Shown in pieces: positions 1-9,689 of a stretch of 64,000 nt of DNA (within the stretch, counting starts at the first letter, position 1; every line of letters starts with the position of its first letter). A program made the translations under genes and the position numbers. The DNA is from Marinobacter gudaonensis. Lineage in GTDB: Bacteria; Pseudomonadota; Gammaproteobacteria; Pseudomonadales; Oleiphilaceae. The stretch covers positions 33,619 through 97,618 of the forward strand of contig NZ_FOYV01000005.1 in the NCBI RefSeq assembly GCF_900115175.1. Direction: 5' to 3'. The notes below the pieces were generated by a model that was not told the DNA's origin, did no database searches, and was given only the letters and a program-made list of their open reading frames with translations.

Positions 1-72
1 AGGGCCAGGGCTGATCCGCCGGGATTGACCGGTTCGGGCAGTGTACCGGGCCGGTCATCAGGTAAAACTGTT

Positions 73-118
73 AAGGCCATCGTGTTCCGAACGAAAGTTT
101 CGGCACGATGGCCTTTTT
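73..118 (+). terminator. Rho-independent terminator upstream of ftsB
   Basis: A long hairpin pairs AAGGCCATCGTG with CACGATGGCCTT and contains an inner CCGAAC/GTTTCGG stem around a short A-rich loop; it is followed by a run of five T. It would end transcription of a gene that lies just left of the window. That gene is not identifiable from the few bases present; in this gene order it is often enolase. Bases 119-219 hold only the presumed ftsB promoter region, in which I see no clear motif. Confidence 0.85.
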
Positions 119-219
119 GTACAGGCAGTTAGAAGAATTTGTTGCTAATCTACTCTAAGGTCTATACTCAACGTCCGGCGTTGATATTTTGATTGGCTAA
201 TTTTTGAACGGAATCGGTA

Positions 220-492
220 ATGAAGGTGCTCTGGACCGTCATGGTTGTTGTCATTCTCCTGCTGCAGGTGCGCCTGTGGGTTGGGGAAGGCAGCTTTGCG
301 CAAGTCTGGGCACTCGAAAAGGCCATTGCCGAGCAGAAGGCCGAGAACGCCGAGCTGGCCACCCGGAACGAGCGCCTCTACGCCGAAGTTCGCAACTTGC
401 GCAATGAGCAGGGGGCCGTAGAAGAGCGGGCCCGCATGAACCTTGGGCTGATCCGGGAAGACGAAACCTTTTTCCTCGTGGTCGAAAACTGA
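220..492 (+). CDS. ftsB: Cell division protein FtsB
   Basis: Small bitopic inner-membrane protein of the divisome that forms a complex with FtsL and FtsQ at the septum. The 90-residue product has a short cytoplasmic start, one hydrophobic segment at about residues 4-21, then a charged heptad-like coiled coil (about 28-70) rich in Glu, Ala, Leu and Asn, as FtsB should. The C-terminal MNLGLIREDETFF stretch is characteristic of the family. Length matches the usual 90-105 residues. It lies 6 bases before ispD and follows a terminator, which is the common order eno-ftsB-ispD in gammaproteobacteria, so it probably heads the isoprenoid operon. Confidence 0.93.
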   Translation: MKVLWTVMVVVILLLQVRLWVGEGSFAQVWALEKAIAEQKAENAELATRNERLYAEVRNLRNEQGAVEERARMNLGLIREDETFFLVVEN

Positions 493-498
493 TCGCCT

Positions 499-1200
499 AT
501 GACCGCACCCCGCCTCTGGCTTATCGTCCCCGCTGCAGGTATCGGACAGCGTATGGGGGCCGAGCAGCCCAAACAGTATCTCCGGATTGACGAACGTTTT
601 ATCCTCGACATCACTCTGTCCCGGTTGATGGATTCAGCGCCGTTCGCTGGCTGCATGGTTCCTCTTCACCCCGCGGATCGTTGGTGGCCTGATACCGAGG
701 CCCGTAGCGACAGTCGTATTCAGACCTGCACGGGAGGGTCTGAGCGTGCATGTTCGGTACTGGCTGCGCTTCGGGCTCTCGCTGAGCAGTCGGATGACCA
801 GGACTGGGTGCTGGTGCACGACGCCGCCCGTCCCTGTGTGCACACTGCCGACCTGGCAAACCTGATCGACAGCGTTTACGAGCACCCGGTTGGAGGACTG
901 CTGGCATCACCGGTGGCTGATACCCTGAAGCGAGCCGGAGCCGGGGAACTGCCGGAAGTAGAATCCACTCTGGATCGCCGCGGATTATGGCGGGCGCTCA
1001 CGCCACAGATGTTCCGCTATCGCTTGCTTGTCGACGCGCTCGAAGCCGCACTCGATGCTGGCGTGGAGGTCACCGATGAGTCCTCTGCGGTCGAGTTTTC
1101 CGGTAACATGCCGGTTCTGGTTGAAGGGCGGCCTGACAACATTAAAATAACCGTACCTGCAGATCTGGCACTGGCCAACTTTATCCTTGGTCAGTTCTGA
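499..1200 (+). CDS. ispD: 2-C-methyl-D-erythritol 4-phosphate cytidylyltransferase
   Basis: Third step of the MEP isoprenoid pathway: joins CTP and 2-C-methyl-D-erythritol 4-phosphate to give CDP-methylerythritol. The 233-residue protein opens with the nucleotidyltransferase signature PAAGIGQRMGAEQPKQYL (about residues 11-28). It also carries the VHDAARPCV motif near residue 107 and a late TDESSAVE motif, all expected of IspD. Length is normal. It follows ftsB closely and precedes ispF by 27 bases, so the two consecutive-pathway enzymes are likely co-transcribed; ispE is not in the window, as usual. Confidence 0.96.
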   Translation: MTAPRLWLIVPAAGIGQRMGAEQPKQYLRIDERFILDITLSRLMDSAPFAGCMVPLHPADRWWPDTEARSDSRIQTCTGGSERACSVLAALRALAEQSDDQDWVLVHDAARPCVHTADLANLIDSVYEHPVGGLLASPVADTLKRAGAGELPEVESTLDRRGLWRALTPQMFRYRLLVDALEAALDAGVEVTDESSAVEFSGNMPVLVEGRPDNIKITVPADLALANFILGQF

Positions 1201-1227
1201 GTTGTCCGAATCTCCCCGGAGCATCCT

Positions 1228-1707
1228 ATGCGTATTGGTCAGGGCTTTGACGTCCACGCCTTCTGTGAAGGTGATACTGTCACCCTGGGGGGCGTCAAAA
1301 TCCCCCATTCTCATGGTCTTAAAGCACACTCGGACGGTGACGTACTCTTGCATGCGCTCGCAGATGCCCTGTTGGGTGCCGCTGCACTGGGCGACATTGG
1401 CCACCTGTTCCCGGATACCAGTGACGAATGGGCCGGGGCCGACAGCCGCGATTTGCTGCGCCGGGTGATGGTCCGCATCCGTGAAGAGGGTCTGAGCGTA
1501 GTCAATGTCGATTCCACGATCATTGCCCAGGCACCGAAGATGGCGCCGCACATCCATGCCATCCGTCTCAATATTGCCGAAGATCTTGGTATTCCCGCCA
1601 GCCGGGTCAGCGTGAAGGCCACCACCACCGAAAACCTGGGGTTCACCGGCCGCGGTGAGGGCATTGCCTGTCAGGCCATCTGCCTGCTGGAACTGGTGGA
1701 GTCGTGA
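1228..1707 (+). CDS. ispF: 2-C-methyl-D-erythritol 2,4-cyclodiphosphate synthase
   Basis: Trimeric zinc enzyme of the MEP pathway that cyclises CDP-ME 2-phosphate with release of CMP. The 159-residue product starts [12 protein letters not shown]; Asp8 and His10 are metal ligands, and the third ligand His lies in the [11 protein letters not shown] motif. The C-terminal [17 protein letters not shown] signature is intact. Length is exactly typical. Its TGA overlaps the GTG start of truD by four bases (GTGA), which suggests translational coupling. Confidence 0.97.
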   Translation: MRIGQGFDVHAFCEGDTVTLGGVKIPHSHGLKAHSDGDVLLHALADALLGAAALGDIGHLFPDTSDEWAGADSRDLLRRVMVRIREEGLSVVNVDSTIIAQAPKMAPHIHAIRLNIAEDLGIPASRVSVKATTTENLGFTGRGEGIACQAICLLELVES

Positions 1708-2756
1708 GCCAATGGCGTCTCGACTGGCCGACTTCCGGTGGTACTCGTGTGGCACGGGCTCTACTCAAACGCTCCCCTGAGGATTTTCGCGTTGATGAGG
1801 TGCTCGAGCTGCCAGTTCAGGATGCGAATGCCATCAGCGGAGATCCCACAACTGGTGCTGGAGAGCATCTCTGTCTGAAACTGCAGAAAACCGGCGACAA
1901 TACCGAGTATGTTGCCCGGGAACTGGCCAGGCTGGCCGGCAGCCGCCACTTTGATGTGGGCTTTTGTGGCCTCAAGGACCGACACGCCGTTACCTGCCAG
2001 TGGTTCAGCCTGTATCGTCCGGGCGGGGAGCGACAGGATTCAGAGCTGATTCAGGTCATCGGCCAGCGCTGGCCGGTGCTGTCGGCTTGCCGGCAGCCCA
2101 GGAAACTTCGCCGGGGCGAGCACAGCGGCAATCACTTTGTGATTACTCTGCGCGATGTACAGGGCTCCCGGATCGAGATAGAGCAGGCTCTGGCCCGCCT
2201 TGCCGAGTTCGGCGCTCCCAATTATTTCGGTCCCCAGCGCTTCGGACAGGCGGGCGCCAACCTGGATCGAGCGGTTTCCATGGACCCGTCCGCCATGAAT
2301 CGTCATGCCGGTTCCGGCCGAAAACGTCGCGGGCGTGGCAAGCGTGGTGGCAGCGAAGACTCGAAAAACGTATTGTACTTTTCGGCGGCACGTTCCTGGC
2401 TGTTCAATGAAGTGCTTGCAGCCCGGGTAACGGACGGCAGCTGGCGCCGCGAGGGGGCTACTGGCCCACTTTGGGGAGATGGCGGTACCACGGCCACCGG
2501 CTCGACCGGTGCCCTGGAGCGGGATGTGGTGGCCCGATCGCCAGAGGTGGAAGCCGTGTTTTCGTCAACCCGCATGAAACCCGAACGGCGGGCCCTGGCG
2601 TTGAAACCGGAGAAATTGACCTGGCAATGGCTCACAGAGGATTGTCTGGAGCTGGCGTTCTTCCTTGCGCCAGGCCAGTACGCGACCACCATGCTGGGTG
2701 ATCTTTTCGAGCTTGAGGACATGAGCCTCGGCCGACATAACGACGAACAAAGCTAG
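1704..2756 (+). CDS. truD: tRNA pseudouridine(13) synthase TruD
   Basis: Isomerises U13 of tRNA-Glu to pseudouridine. The 350-residue protein has the TruD active-site block [15 protein letters not shown] near residue 89, containing the catalytic Asp, and the NYFGPQRFG motif near residue 173. A basic linker rich in Arg, Lys and Gly (about 201-215) lies in the region where the TRUD insertion domain begins. The start is GTG, overlapping the ispF stop. The order ispF-truD-surE-pcm is the conserved gammaproteobacterial arrangement. Confidence 0.95.
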   Translation: MSQWRLDWPTSGGTRVARALLKRSPEDFRVDEVLELPVQDANAISGDPTTGAGEHLCLKLQKTGDNTEYVARELARLAGSRHFDVGFCGLKDRHAVTCQWFSLYRPGGERQDSELIQVIGQRWPVLSACRQPRKLRRGEHSGNHFVITLRDVQGSRIEIEQALARLAEFGAPNYFGPQRFGQAGANLDRAVSMDPSAMNRHAGSGRKRRGRGKRGGSEDSKNVLYFSAARSWLFNEVLAARVTDGSWRREGATGPLWGDGGTTATGSTGALERDVVARSPEVEAVFSSTRMKPERRALALKPEKLTWQWLTEDCLELAFFLAPGQYATTMLGDLFELEDMSLGRHNDEQS

Positions 2757-2767
2757 CGGAGAACACT

Positions 2768-3538
2768 GTGCGTATTCTGTTGTCCAATGATGACGGCGTT
2801 CATTCACCGGGGCTGATTGCCCTGCACGAAGGACTCCAGGGAGTGGGCGACCTGGAAGTGGTTGCGCCGGATCGCGACCATAGCGGCGCCAGCAACGCGC
2901 TGACCCTGAACCGACCCCTGACCGTGGAAGAGCATCCTAATGGCTTCCGTTCCGTCGACGGTACGCCCACCGATTGTGTGCACCTGGCCGTGAACGGCCT
3001 GTTTCACGAACCGTTCGATCGGGTGGTCTCTGGCATTAATACCCACGCCAATCTCGGCGACGATATCATCTACTCGGGCACCGTTGCCGCTGCCACTGAA
3101 GGCCGGCACCTGGGATTGCCAGCCATTGCTGTATCCCTGGTCAACGACGGCCACTTTCATTATGAAACCGCTGCCCGTGTCGTGCGTTTGCTTCTGGAAA
3201 GCGGCCGGCCCATGGTGCTGGGTCCGCGATCCATTCTGAACGTGAATGTGCCTGACGTCCCCTGGGACGAGTTGGCGGGTATCCGGGTAACCCGCCTTGG
3301 CCACAGGGAACGTGCCGAGGGGGCGGTTCCGATGACCTGCCCACGTGGGAAGGAGCGCTTCTGGATCGGCGCCGCGGGCGAGGGCGGGGATGCCGGTCCC
3401 GGTACCGATTTCCATGCGGTGCGTGAGGGCTACGTCTCGGTGACGCCCGTGCACATCGATATGACCCGCCACGAAGCCCTGAGCTCCCTGCGCGAGTGGG
3501 TTGATGCCCTGGAGGGTGGCCCGGGGGTGAGCGCATGA
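2768..3538 (+). CDS. surE: 5'/3'-nucleotidase SurE
   Basis: Metal-dependent nucleotidase (5'- and 3'-nucleoside monophosphatase, exopolyphosphatase) linked to stationary-phase survival. The 256-residue product begins MRILLSNDDGVHSPG, with the paired metal-binding Asp residues at 8 and 9, and keeps the SGINTHANLGDDIIYSGTVA block near residue 93. The start is GTG behind GGAGAACACT, a usable ribosome site. Its last codons overlap the pcm ATG by four bases. surE-pcm-nlpD-rpoS is a classical stationary-phase cluster. Confidence 0.96.
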   Translation: MRILLSNDDGVHSPGLIALHEGLQGVGDLEVVAPDRDHSGASNALTLNRPLTVEEHPNGFRSVDGTPTDCVHLAVNGLFHEPFDRVVSGINTHANLGDDIIYSGTVAAATEGRHLGLPAIAVSLVNDGHFHYETAARVVRLLLESGRPMVLGPRSILNVNVPDVPWDELAGIRVTRLGHRERAEGAVPMTCPRGKERFWIGAAGEGGDAGPGTDFHAVREGYVSVTPVHIDMTRHEALSSLREWVDALEGGPGVSA

Positions 3539-4191
3539 CAACTCAGCTTGAAGGCATCGGAATGACCTCCAGGCGCACCCGGATGCGGCTGGTACAGCGC
3601 CTGCGGGATGGGGGTATCCAGTCGGACAGGGTCCTTGAGGTTATGGGCGAGGTGCCCCGCCATATCTTTCTGGACGAAGCCCTGTCTCATCGCGCCTATG
3701 AGGACACTTCTTTACCTATCGGCTATGGGCAGACGCTGTCGCAGCCTTACATTGTGGCCCGTATGACGGAACTGATGCTGGCCCATGGGCCGGCCCGGGT
3801 ACTTGAGCTGGGTACGGGTTCAGGCTACCAGACCGCGGTGCTGTCACGCCTGTTTCCGGAGATCTACAGCGTTGAGCGTATAAAGGCGTTGCAGGACCGG
3901 GCGCGCGAACGTCTGCGCCAGCTCCAGGCCCGCAATGTCTTTCTCAAACACGCGGATGGCGGTATGGGCTGGCCCGAGCGAGGGCCTTTCGCCGGTATTA
4001 TCGTGACCGCTGCTCCTGTGGAAATACCCAGAGAACTTTTGGCACAACTCGAAGATGGCGGGGTTCTGATTGCGCCGGTAGGAGAGGAGAACCAGGTGCT
4101 GGTGGAGGTGATCCGTCGGGGTGACCGGTTTGAGCACCGGGAGCTGGAGCCGGTCCGCTTTGTTCCTCTGCTTGGCGGGGTTGTCCGATAG
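3535..4191 (+). CDS. pcm: Protein-L-isoaspartate O-methyltransferase
   Basis: Uses S-adenosylmethionine to methylate L-isoaspartyl residues in damaged proteins as the first step of repair. The 218-residue protein has the SAM-binding motif ELGTGSGYQTAVL (about residues 88-100), preceded by the family block SLPIGYGQTLSQPYIVARM. Length is typical (about 210-220). The ATGA overlap with surE suggests coupled translation; only two bases separate its stop from the next gene. Confidence 0.96.
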   Translation: MTTQLEGIGMTSRRTRMRLVQRLRDGGIQSDRVLEVMGEVPRHIFLDEALSHRAYEDTSLPIGYGQTLSQPYIVARMTELMLAHGPARVLELGTGSGYQTAVLSRLFPEIYSVERIKALQDRARERLRQLQARNVFLKHADGGMGWPERGPFAGIIVTAAPVEIPRELLAQLEDGGVLIAPVGEENQVLVEVIRRGDRFEHRELEPVRFVPLLGGVVR

Positions 4192-4193
4192 CC

Positions 4194-5177
4194 ATGGATA
4201 ATCCGCAAAGCCGTACCGCCGATCAGGACATTGAGCGATCCCAGAGTCGCGGAAGCGTGTTCCTCAGGGGACTGGCCATGGGTGCGGCGGATATCGTACC
4301 CGGGGTGTCCGGTGGCACCATTGCGTTCATTACGGGCATCTATTTCCGTCTTCTGGAAGCCATCAATGCGGTGCCACCCGCCGTTTACGGTCTGCTCCGA
4401 AAACGTCAGTTCGGCGAATTCTGGCGCGCCTGCGACGGAGCTTTTCTGTTGTCTCTGCTGGCCGGGATCCTCACCAGTATCGCAACACTCGCCTCGGCCA
4501 TCAGCTACCTGTTGGTGCAATTTCCGATCCTGGTCTGGAGCTTTTTCTTCGGTCTGATTGTCGCCTCCGTGTGGCACGTGGGTCGACAGGTCCGCCATTA
4601 CCGGGTTGGCCTGGCTCTGCCTCTGATCGTTGGCATAGGTTTCGCGTGGTGGGTAACCACCCTGTCGGCCGGACAGGCTTCGCCGTCGTCCCTGGTGTTC
4701 TTCGGGGCCGGGGCGCTGGCCATCTGTGCAATGATTCTTCCGGGCATTTCCGGCAGCTTCATTCTCCTGGTGATCGGAATGTACGCGCCGGTGTTGGCCG
4801 CCATCAAGTCCCTGGACCTGGGTGTGCTGTTTCTCTTCATGTTCGGCTGTCTGGTGGGTCTGCTTTCCATCGCCCGTCTGATCACCTGGGCGTTCCATCA
4901 TTTTCACGACCTGGTGCTGGCATTGCTGACTGGCTTCATGATCGGTGCCCTGAACAAGGTATGGCCCTGGAAGGAGACCTTGAGTTGGCGGGTAAACAGC
5001 GCGGGCGAGAAGGTGCCTGTGAACGAGGTGAGCGTCCTGCCGTGGACCTTTGCCGAGCAGATGGGGCAGGATCCGAAGGTGGCGCTGGCGGTTCTGGCAG
5101 CCCTGGCGGGTTTCTTTCTTGTGATTGTGGTGGAATGGGTTGGAGGGCGCCGATCCGGAGCGCCCCGGGGGGCCTGA
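4194..5177 (+). CDS. DUF368 family inner-membrane protein
   Basis: Polytopic membrane protein of 327 residues with roughly eight to nine hydrophobic segments. The N-terminal GLAMGAADIVPGVSGGTIAFITGIY block and the second GAGALAICAMILPGISGSFILLVIG block are near-duplicates of each other, a two-fold inverted repeat typical of DUF368. Distant members of this fold include transporters of undecaprenyl phosphate, so a lipid-carrier role is possible, but that is inference by family only. It sits in frame directly after pcm, between the surE-pcm pair and nlpD-rpoS, a placement also seen in related genomes. Confidence 0.85.
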   Translation: MDNPQSRTADQDIERSQSRGSVFLRGLAMGAADIVPGVSGGTIAFITGIYFRLLEAINAVPPAVYGLLRKRQFGEFWRACDGAFLLSLLAGILTSIATLASAISYLLVQFPILVWSFFFGLIVASVWHVGRQVRHYRVGLALPLIVGIGFAWWVTTLSAGQASPSSLVFFGAGALAICAMILPGISGSFILLVIGMYAPVLAAIKSLDLGVLFLFMFGCLVGLLSIARLITWAFHHFHDLVLALLTGFMIGALNKVWPWKETLSWRVNSAGEKVPVNEVSVLPWTFAEQMGQDPKVALAVLAALAGFFLVIVVEWVGGRRSGAPRGA

Positions 5178-5387
5178 GGTCCGATCGGACAACGGACAGT
5201 GTTACCAGAAGGACCTTGCGGTTGTTTCTTGAGGTAACAGCAGTGACCGGAAGGTAACTTGGCTTGCATCAGGAAATGTGCAATATATTAGCAAGTTACT
5301 CCGTAAACTTTATAAGAAACCTAGAAATAGCTTTGAGCGGGCACGCTTTTTATATCGAATTTTCATAATTGGGTCGTTTTTATTCCT

Positions 5388-6263
5388 GTGATTTTTTTGC
5401 GTGGGCTTTCTCTGGCCGGCCTGCCGGCTTCCCCGCGGTTCCCCTTCGGTGCCCTCGGGCGCGCTTGGCCCGGAAAAACGTCTCGTCTGCTGTCTCTTCT
5501 TCTGCTCCTGCTGATGTTGAGCGGTTGCAACACTCCGGCACTGTATCAGGACGATATCTACAACCCTCCCGTCTACTGGGGCCGACACGTCGTGCAACCG
5601 GGCGAGACGCTATACAGCATCGCCTGGCGCTACGGCCGTGATTATCGGGAGTTGGGTAGCGCCAACGGTATCGGACCTCCGTGGAACCTGAAGGCCGGCC
5701 AGGTGCTGCGCCTGGACCTTCGCGGAACTGTAACATCCAGCAGGCAGACTGCTGATTCGGGTAGTTCGCCGCCAAGGTCTGCGAGCAGAGTTTCAGCGCC
5801 CCGTCCAACGGCCTCCACGGCACCCAAGCCTGCGGTGACCAAGGCACCGGCCAGCAACAAACCGCTGGCCTCCCAGACGCAGACGGTGGCCCGTATCGAG
5901 TGGCGCTGGCCGCACGTTGGCACCGTAATTGCTGGATATTCAACATCCGGAAAAGTCAATAAAGGTATTGATATTGCCGGAAAACCCGGGGATGCTGTAA
6001 GGGCAGCAGCGGCAGGAAATGTCGTCTATGCCGGTAACGGGTTGCTAGGTTACGGTAATCTCATTATCGTGAATCATAACGAGCACTATCTGAGTGCTTA
6101 CGCTCATAACCGGAAGATTCTGGTGCAGGAAGGGGAGGATGTGAACGCCGGGCAAGTGATCGCAGAGCTCGGTAGCAGTGGTGCTGAACGACCCATGTTG
6201 CATTTTGAGATCCGCAAGAATGGCAACCCGGTTGACCCAGTCCACTACCTGCCGCCTCGCTAG
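5388..6263 (+). CDS. nlpD: Murein hydrolase activator NlpD (lipoprotein, LysM + M23)
   Basis: Outer-membrane lipoprotein that activates septal amidases. The Leu-rich signal ends in lipobox LSGC (Cys about residue 47), followed by a LysM domain (HVVQPGETLYSIAWRYG...LKAGQVLRL, about 66-108). Next come a Ser/Pro/Ala-rich linker and a C-terminal LytM/M23 domain (about 190-290). The M23 metal site looks degenerate, as in NlpD activators. The start is uncertain: the GTG at 5388 has no clear ribosome site and gives an unusually long signal region; no ATG lies before the lipobox. The 210 bases upstream are AT-rich with no clear motif. In enterics the main rpoS promoter lies inside nlpD, and the same may hold here. 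Confidence 0.9.
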   Translation: MIFLRGLSLAGLPASPRFPFGALGRAWPGKTSRLLSLLLLLLMLSGCNTPALYQDDIYNPPVYWGRHVVQPGETLYSIAWRYGRDYRELGSANGIGPPWNLKAGQVLRLDLRGTVTSSRQTADSGSSPPRSASRVSAPRPTASTAPKPAVTKAPASNKPLASQTQTVARIEWRWPHVGTVIAGYSTSGKVNKGIDIAGKPGDAVRAAAAGNVVYAGNGLLGYGNLIIVNHNEHYLSAYAHNRKILVQEGEDVNAGQVIAELGSSGAERPMLHFEIRKNGNPVDPVHYLPPR

Positions 6264-6464
6264 CAGGGAAAGCTGTCAGCTCAGCAGGCGGCCAGATCAC
6301 GACGGCACTGACAAAAAAACCGCGTTCGACACAAAAACAAGAACGGTACTGGCCGCGAGAGGCCAGCCAACAAAATGTCCTGAAGAAAAGCACGAAACCA
6401 GAAGGTCCGCAATAACAAGAAGTATCGGGCAGAAATCCAGGATTATTGAGGCGGGGCAACACCT

Positions 6465-7460
6465 ATGTCAGCAGAGCAAGAAGACATCATTATTGATCGC
6501 GTATCAGACATTGAGGATGCAGACGATCAACTGTTAGCCGAGGAAAAAGTCGACAAGGAGGCAAACGACGAAGTTGCCGAAGTCGAAGAGGACTTTCCCA
6601 CCCAGGGGCGCTACTTCACCAGCCAGAAACAGCTGGACGCCACCCAGCTTTATCTCAACGAAATCGGGTTTTCCCCCCTTCTGACACCGGAAGAAGAGGT
6701 CTATTTTGCCCGGCTGGCCCGTAAGGGCGAGGAATCCGGGCGTAAACGAATGATCGAAAGCAACCTGCGCCTGGTGGTCAAGATTGCTCGACGCTATGTC
6801 AATCGTGGGCTCACACTGCTGGATCTGATCGAGGAGGGCAACCTTGGACTGATCCGGGCGGTTGAAAAGTTTGATCCGGAGCGCGGCTTCCGGTTCTCGA
6901 CCTACGCCACCTGGTGGATCCGCCAGACCATTGAGCGGGCCATCATGAACCAGACCCGCACCATTCGCCTGCCGATTCATGTGGTAAAGGAGCTCAACCT
7001 CTACCTGCGGGCCGCCCGGGAGCTCACCCAGAAACTGGACCACGAGCCCTCGGCCGAAGAAATCGCCCGCATGGTCGACAAGCCCGTAGCCGATGTGAAG
7101 CGTATGCTGGGCTTGAATGAGCGCGTTGCCTCCATGGATACGCCCATTGGCAGTGGTGGCGAAAAGTCGCTGCTGGACACCGTTGCCGACGAAGGTGCCT
7201 CTGATCCGGCTGACCTTCTCCAGGACAACAACATGTGTTCGTGCCTTGAGAAGTGGATTGACCAGCTTAGCGACAAACAGCAGGAAGTTCTGTCACGCCG
7301 CTTTGGTCTGCGGGGCTACCCGGTGAGTACCCTGGAGGAAGTGGGACAGGAGATTGGCCTTACCCGAGAGCGGGTCCGGCAGATCCAGGTAGAGGCTCTG
7401 CGCCGTCTGCGGGAGATTCTCGAGAAGGAGGGACTGTCGGGGAATCTGCTGTTCAAGTAA
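6465..7460 (+). CDS. rpoS: RNA polymerase sigma factor RpoS
   Basis: Stationary-phase and general stress sigma factor. The 331-residue product has an acidic N-terminus, region 1.2 ([21 protein letters not shown]), region 2 ([22 protein letters not shown] and [17 protein letters not shown]), region 3 and region 4 with the final helix-turn-helix [24 protein letters not shown] block (here [20 protein letters not shown]). RpoS rather than RpoD is shown by the short length, the absence of a long region 1.1 and the location directly after nlpD. A hairpin terminator follows. Confidence 0.97.
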   Translation: MSAEQEDIIIDRVSDIEDADDQLLAEEKVDKEANDEVAEVEEDFPTQGRYFTSQKQLDATQLYLNEIGFSPLLTPEEEVYFARLARKGEESGRKRMIESNLRLVVKIARRYVNRGLTLLDLIEEGNLGLIRAVEKFDPERGFRFSTYATWWIRQTIERAIMNQTRTIRLPIHVVKELNLYLRAARELTQKLDHEPSAEEIARMVDKPVADVKRMLGLNERVASMDTPIGSGGEKSLLDTVADEGASDPADLLQDNNMCSCLEKWIDQLSDKQQEVLSRRFGLRGYPVSTLEEVGQEIGLTRERVRQIQVEALRRLREILEKEGLSGNLLFK

Positions 7461-7481
7461 CCTTAGCGTCATCTTTCGATC

Positions 7482-7514
7482 AAAAGCCGGCCGGAGAAGC
7501 TCCCGCCGGCTTTT
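7482..7514 (+). terminator. Terminator after rpoS
   Basis: AAAAGCCGGC pairs with GCCGGCTTTT across a short interrupted loop (CGGAGAAGCTCCC), ending in a T run. It lies 21 bases after the rpoS stop and closes the surE-pcm-nlpD-rpoS cluster. Confidence 0.85.
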
Positions 7515-7663
7515 GTGTTTCAGGATCGCTGCAAATGAGAACCACGTTGCGCTTCTCGGGCCGGCCTCATTGATAGAATGCCAGCACCGGGCGGGGATAA
7601 GGGTGTCGAAACCCGGTGCACGAATGAAACACGTCAATAATAACGATCGAAAAGGAAAGGACT

Positions 7664-8239
7664 ATGAAGAAGGCTCTTACAACCGGTTTTGTCTCTGTCG
7701 TAATGGCGGCCATGCTGTCTGCACCGGCATCGGCACTTGAGGTAGAGGGTGTTGACGTTCCGGATACGTACTCCGCCATGGATACCGAGCTCAAGCTCAA
7801 CGGTGCAGGTACCCGCTCCAAGTGGTTCATGGATCTGTATGTGGGCGGCCTGTACGTGCCGGAGACCATCAACGATGGTGAAGCGGTCATCAACGCCGAC
7901 GAACCCCAGGCGATTACCCTGCACATCATTTCCGGGATGATCACCAGTGAGCGCATGACAGAAGCCACACTGGAGGGGTTCAAGGCGTCAACCGATGGTG
8001 ACATGTCCGCGATCCAGGGCGATGTTGACCAGTTTATGGCGGTGTTCGAGGAGGAGATCAAGGAAGGCGACGTTTTTGATCTGGTGTATCTGCCAAGTGA
8101 AGGCGTGAAGGTACTCAAGAACGGTGAGCACAAGGACACCATTGGCGACCTGGCTTTCAAGAAGGCGCTATTCGGGATCTGGCTCTCGGACAAACCTGCC
8201 CAGGAAGATCTGAAAGAAAAAATGCTGGGCCAGCGTTAA
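7664..8239 (+). CDS. Secreted chalcone isomerase-like domain protein
   Basis: The 191-residue protein starts with a signal peptide (MKKALTTGFVSVVMAAMLSAPASA, cleavage near residue 25). The mature part has VEGVDVPDTY..., LKLNGAGTRSKWFMDLYVGGLYVPE and a C-terminal GDLAFKKALFGIWLSDKPA block. These are characteristic of the bacterial chalcone-isomerase-like family (Chalcone_3). Family members are periplasmic with unproven function; the plant enzyme's reaction should not be assumed. A good GGAAAGGA ribosome site precedes the ATG. It is a single-gene unit between two terminators. Confidence 0.85.
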   Translation: MKKALTTGFVSVVMAAMLSAPASALEVEGVDVPDTYSAMDTELKLNGAGTRSKWFMDLYVGGLYVPETINDGEAVINADEPQAITLHIISGMITSERMTEATLEGFKASTDGDMSAIQGDVDQFMAVFEEEIKEGDVFDLVYLPSEGVKVLKNGEHKDTIGDLAFKKALFGIWLSDKPAQEDLKEKMLGQR

Positions 8240-8266
8240 TACGCCACGCAGTGAGCCTGAAGAACG

Positions 8267-8292
8267 AAAAGCCGGCCCCGGGCCGGCTTTTC
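8267..8292. terminator. Bidirectional terminator between convergent genes
   Basis: AAAAGCCGGCCC and GGGCCGGCTTTT form a near-perfect GC stem flanked by A and T runs, so it can work in both directions. It separates the chalcone-isomerase-like gene from the convergent nth gene. Confidence 0.85.
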
Positions 8293-8303
8293 TGTTGGTG
8301 CAG

Positions 8304-8942
8304 TTACAGATAATCCCGCTTGTGCCGGAACTCGCACAGGTCCTCGATGATGCAGGCGCCGCATTTCGGCTTACGGGCGGTGCAGGTGTAACGGCCGTGC
8401 AGGATCAGCCAGTGATGGGCGTCGAGCAGAAATTCCCTTGGCACCAGGCGCATCAGGCGCTTTTCCACTTCCAGCACGTTCTTCCCGGGCGCAATCCCAG
8501 TACGGTTTGAAACCCGGAAGATGTGAGTGTCCACAGCCATCGCCGGCTGGCCAAAGGCAGTGTTCAGAACCACGTTCGCCGTTTTCCGGCCAACACCTGG
8601 CAAGGCTTCGAGATCCTCTCTGCGCTCGGGTACCTGGCTTCCATGTTGCTCTACCAGAATCCGGCAGGTTTTGATGACGTTCTCAGCCTTGCTGTTAAAG
8701 AGCCCGATCGTCTTGATGTATTCCTTCAGCCCGTCAACACCGAGTGCCAGGATGGCCTCGGGGGTGTTGGCCACCGGAAACAGCCGGTCGGTGGCCTTGT
8801 TGACACCCACGTCTGTGGCCTGAGCCGACAGAATCACCGCAATCAACAGCTCAAACGGACTGGAGTAGTTCAGTTCCGTCGTGGGGTTCGGGTTGGCTTC
8901 TCTGAGCCTGGTAAAGATCTCGGTACGCTTCTGCTTGTTCAT
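8304..8942 (-). CDS. nth: Endonuclease III
   Basis: DNA N-glycosylase/AP lyase that removes oxidised pyrimidines in base-excision repair. The 212-residue protein contains the helix-hairpin-helix LPGVGRKTANVVLNTAFG with the catalytic Lys (about residue 120), followed by the catalytic Asp in VDTHIFRVSNR. It ends with a 4Fe-4S cluster motif CxxxxxxCxxCxxxxxC (CTARKPKCGACIIEDLC). It lies 28 bases downstream of rsxE on the same strand; nth at the end of the rnf/rsx operon is a conserved gammaproteobacterial arrangement. Confidence 0.97.
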   Translation of the reverse strand: MNKQKRTEIFTRLREANPNPTTELNYSSPFELLIAVILSAQATDVGVNKATDRLFPVANTPEAILALGVDGLKEYIKTIGLFNSKAENVIKTCRILVEQHGSQVPERREDLEALPGVGRKTANVVLNTAFGQPAMAVDTHIFRVSNRTGIAPGKNVLEVEKRLMRLVPREFLLDAHHWLILHGRYTCTARKPKCGACIIEDLCEFRHKRDYL

Positions 8943-8970
8943 CGAGTGTCGATCGTTGTCTGGCGGAATG

Positions 8971-9687
8971 TCAGGATACGTTGCCTGTTACCCGAACCCG
9001 TTTGCTGCCGGAGCTCACAGGTGCGGGCTCGTTAACCTTACGGCGTTCCTTGAGCTGGTGGTCAATGCTGTTTTTCAGGGCAATCAACAGGCCAAGGCCA
9101 ATGAAGGCACCGGGCGGAAGAATCATGAACAGCACGTCCGGATAGTTCTCGAAAGGGCGAATGACCCAATCGGCGGCCGTTGGGCCGAACAGCAGGTTCA
9201 TGTCTACGAACAGGCTGCCCTGGCCAACGAGCTCACGCATGCCACCCAGAACAATGAGCACCAGGAGGAAGCCGATACCCATCATTGCGCCATCAAGCAG
9301 AGCGGGGCCGGGGGCGTTCTTCGAGGCGAAGGCATCGGCGCGGCCGAGGATGGCACAGTTGGTGACAATCAGCGGAATGAAGATGCCCAGTATCTGGTAA
9401 AGCTCGTAGGTAAAGGCCTGCATCAAAAGCTCCGCGCAGGTTACGAAGGAGGCAATGATCATTACGAACGCCGGCAGACGGACCGACTCGCCAACAAAGT
9501 TGCGTATCAGCGAAACGGCGAGGTTGGACCCCATCAGTACCATCAGAGTGGCCAGTCCCAGCCCGATGGCATTGACCACCGTGCTGGTGACGGCAAGCAG
9601 GGGGCACAGGCCGAGTACCTGTACCAGCGCCGGATTATTGGACCAGAGCCCGTCTCGGATGATGTCGCTGGCTGATTTGGTTGCCAT
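8971..9687 (-). CDS. rsxE: Rnf/Rsx electron transport complex subunit E
   Basis: Integral membrane subunit of the Rnf complex, which couples NADH/ferredoxin electron flow to ion transport or keeps SoxR reduced. The 238-residue protein has about six membrane helices and carries [19 protein letters not shown] near the start and [17 protein letters not shown] mid-protein, both diagnostic of RnfE and paralogous to RnfA. It is last in the order rsxA-B-C-D-G-E, starting two bases after rsxG ends. Confidence 0.95.
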   Translation of the reverse strand: MATKSASDIIRDGLWSNNPALVQVLGLCPLLAVTSTVVNAIGLGLATLMVLMGSNLAVSLIRNFVGESVRLPAFVMIIASFVTCAELLMQAFTYELYQILGIFIPLIVTNCAILGRADAFASKNAPGPALLDGAMMGIGFLLVLIVLGGMRELVGQGSLFVDMNLLFGPTAADWVIRPFENYPDVLFMILPPGAFIGLGLLIALKNSIDHQLKERRKVNEPAPVSSGSKRVRVTGNVS

Positions 9688-9689
9688 GA

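Noticed and set aside
3864..5192. A 442-codon minus-strand open frame
   Set aside because: Antisense shadow of pcm and the DUF368 gene, very rich in Gln, His and Arg; no ribosome site or motif.
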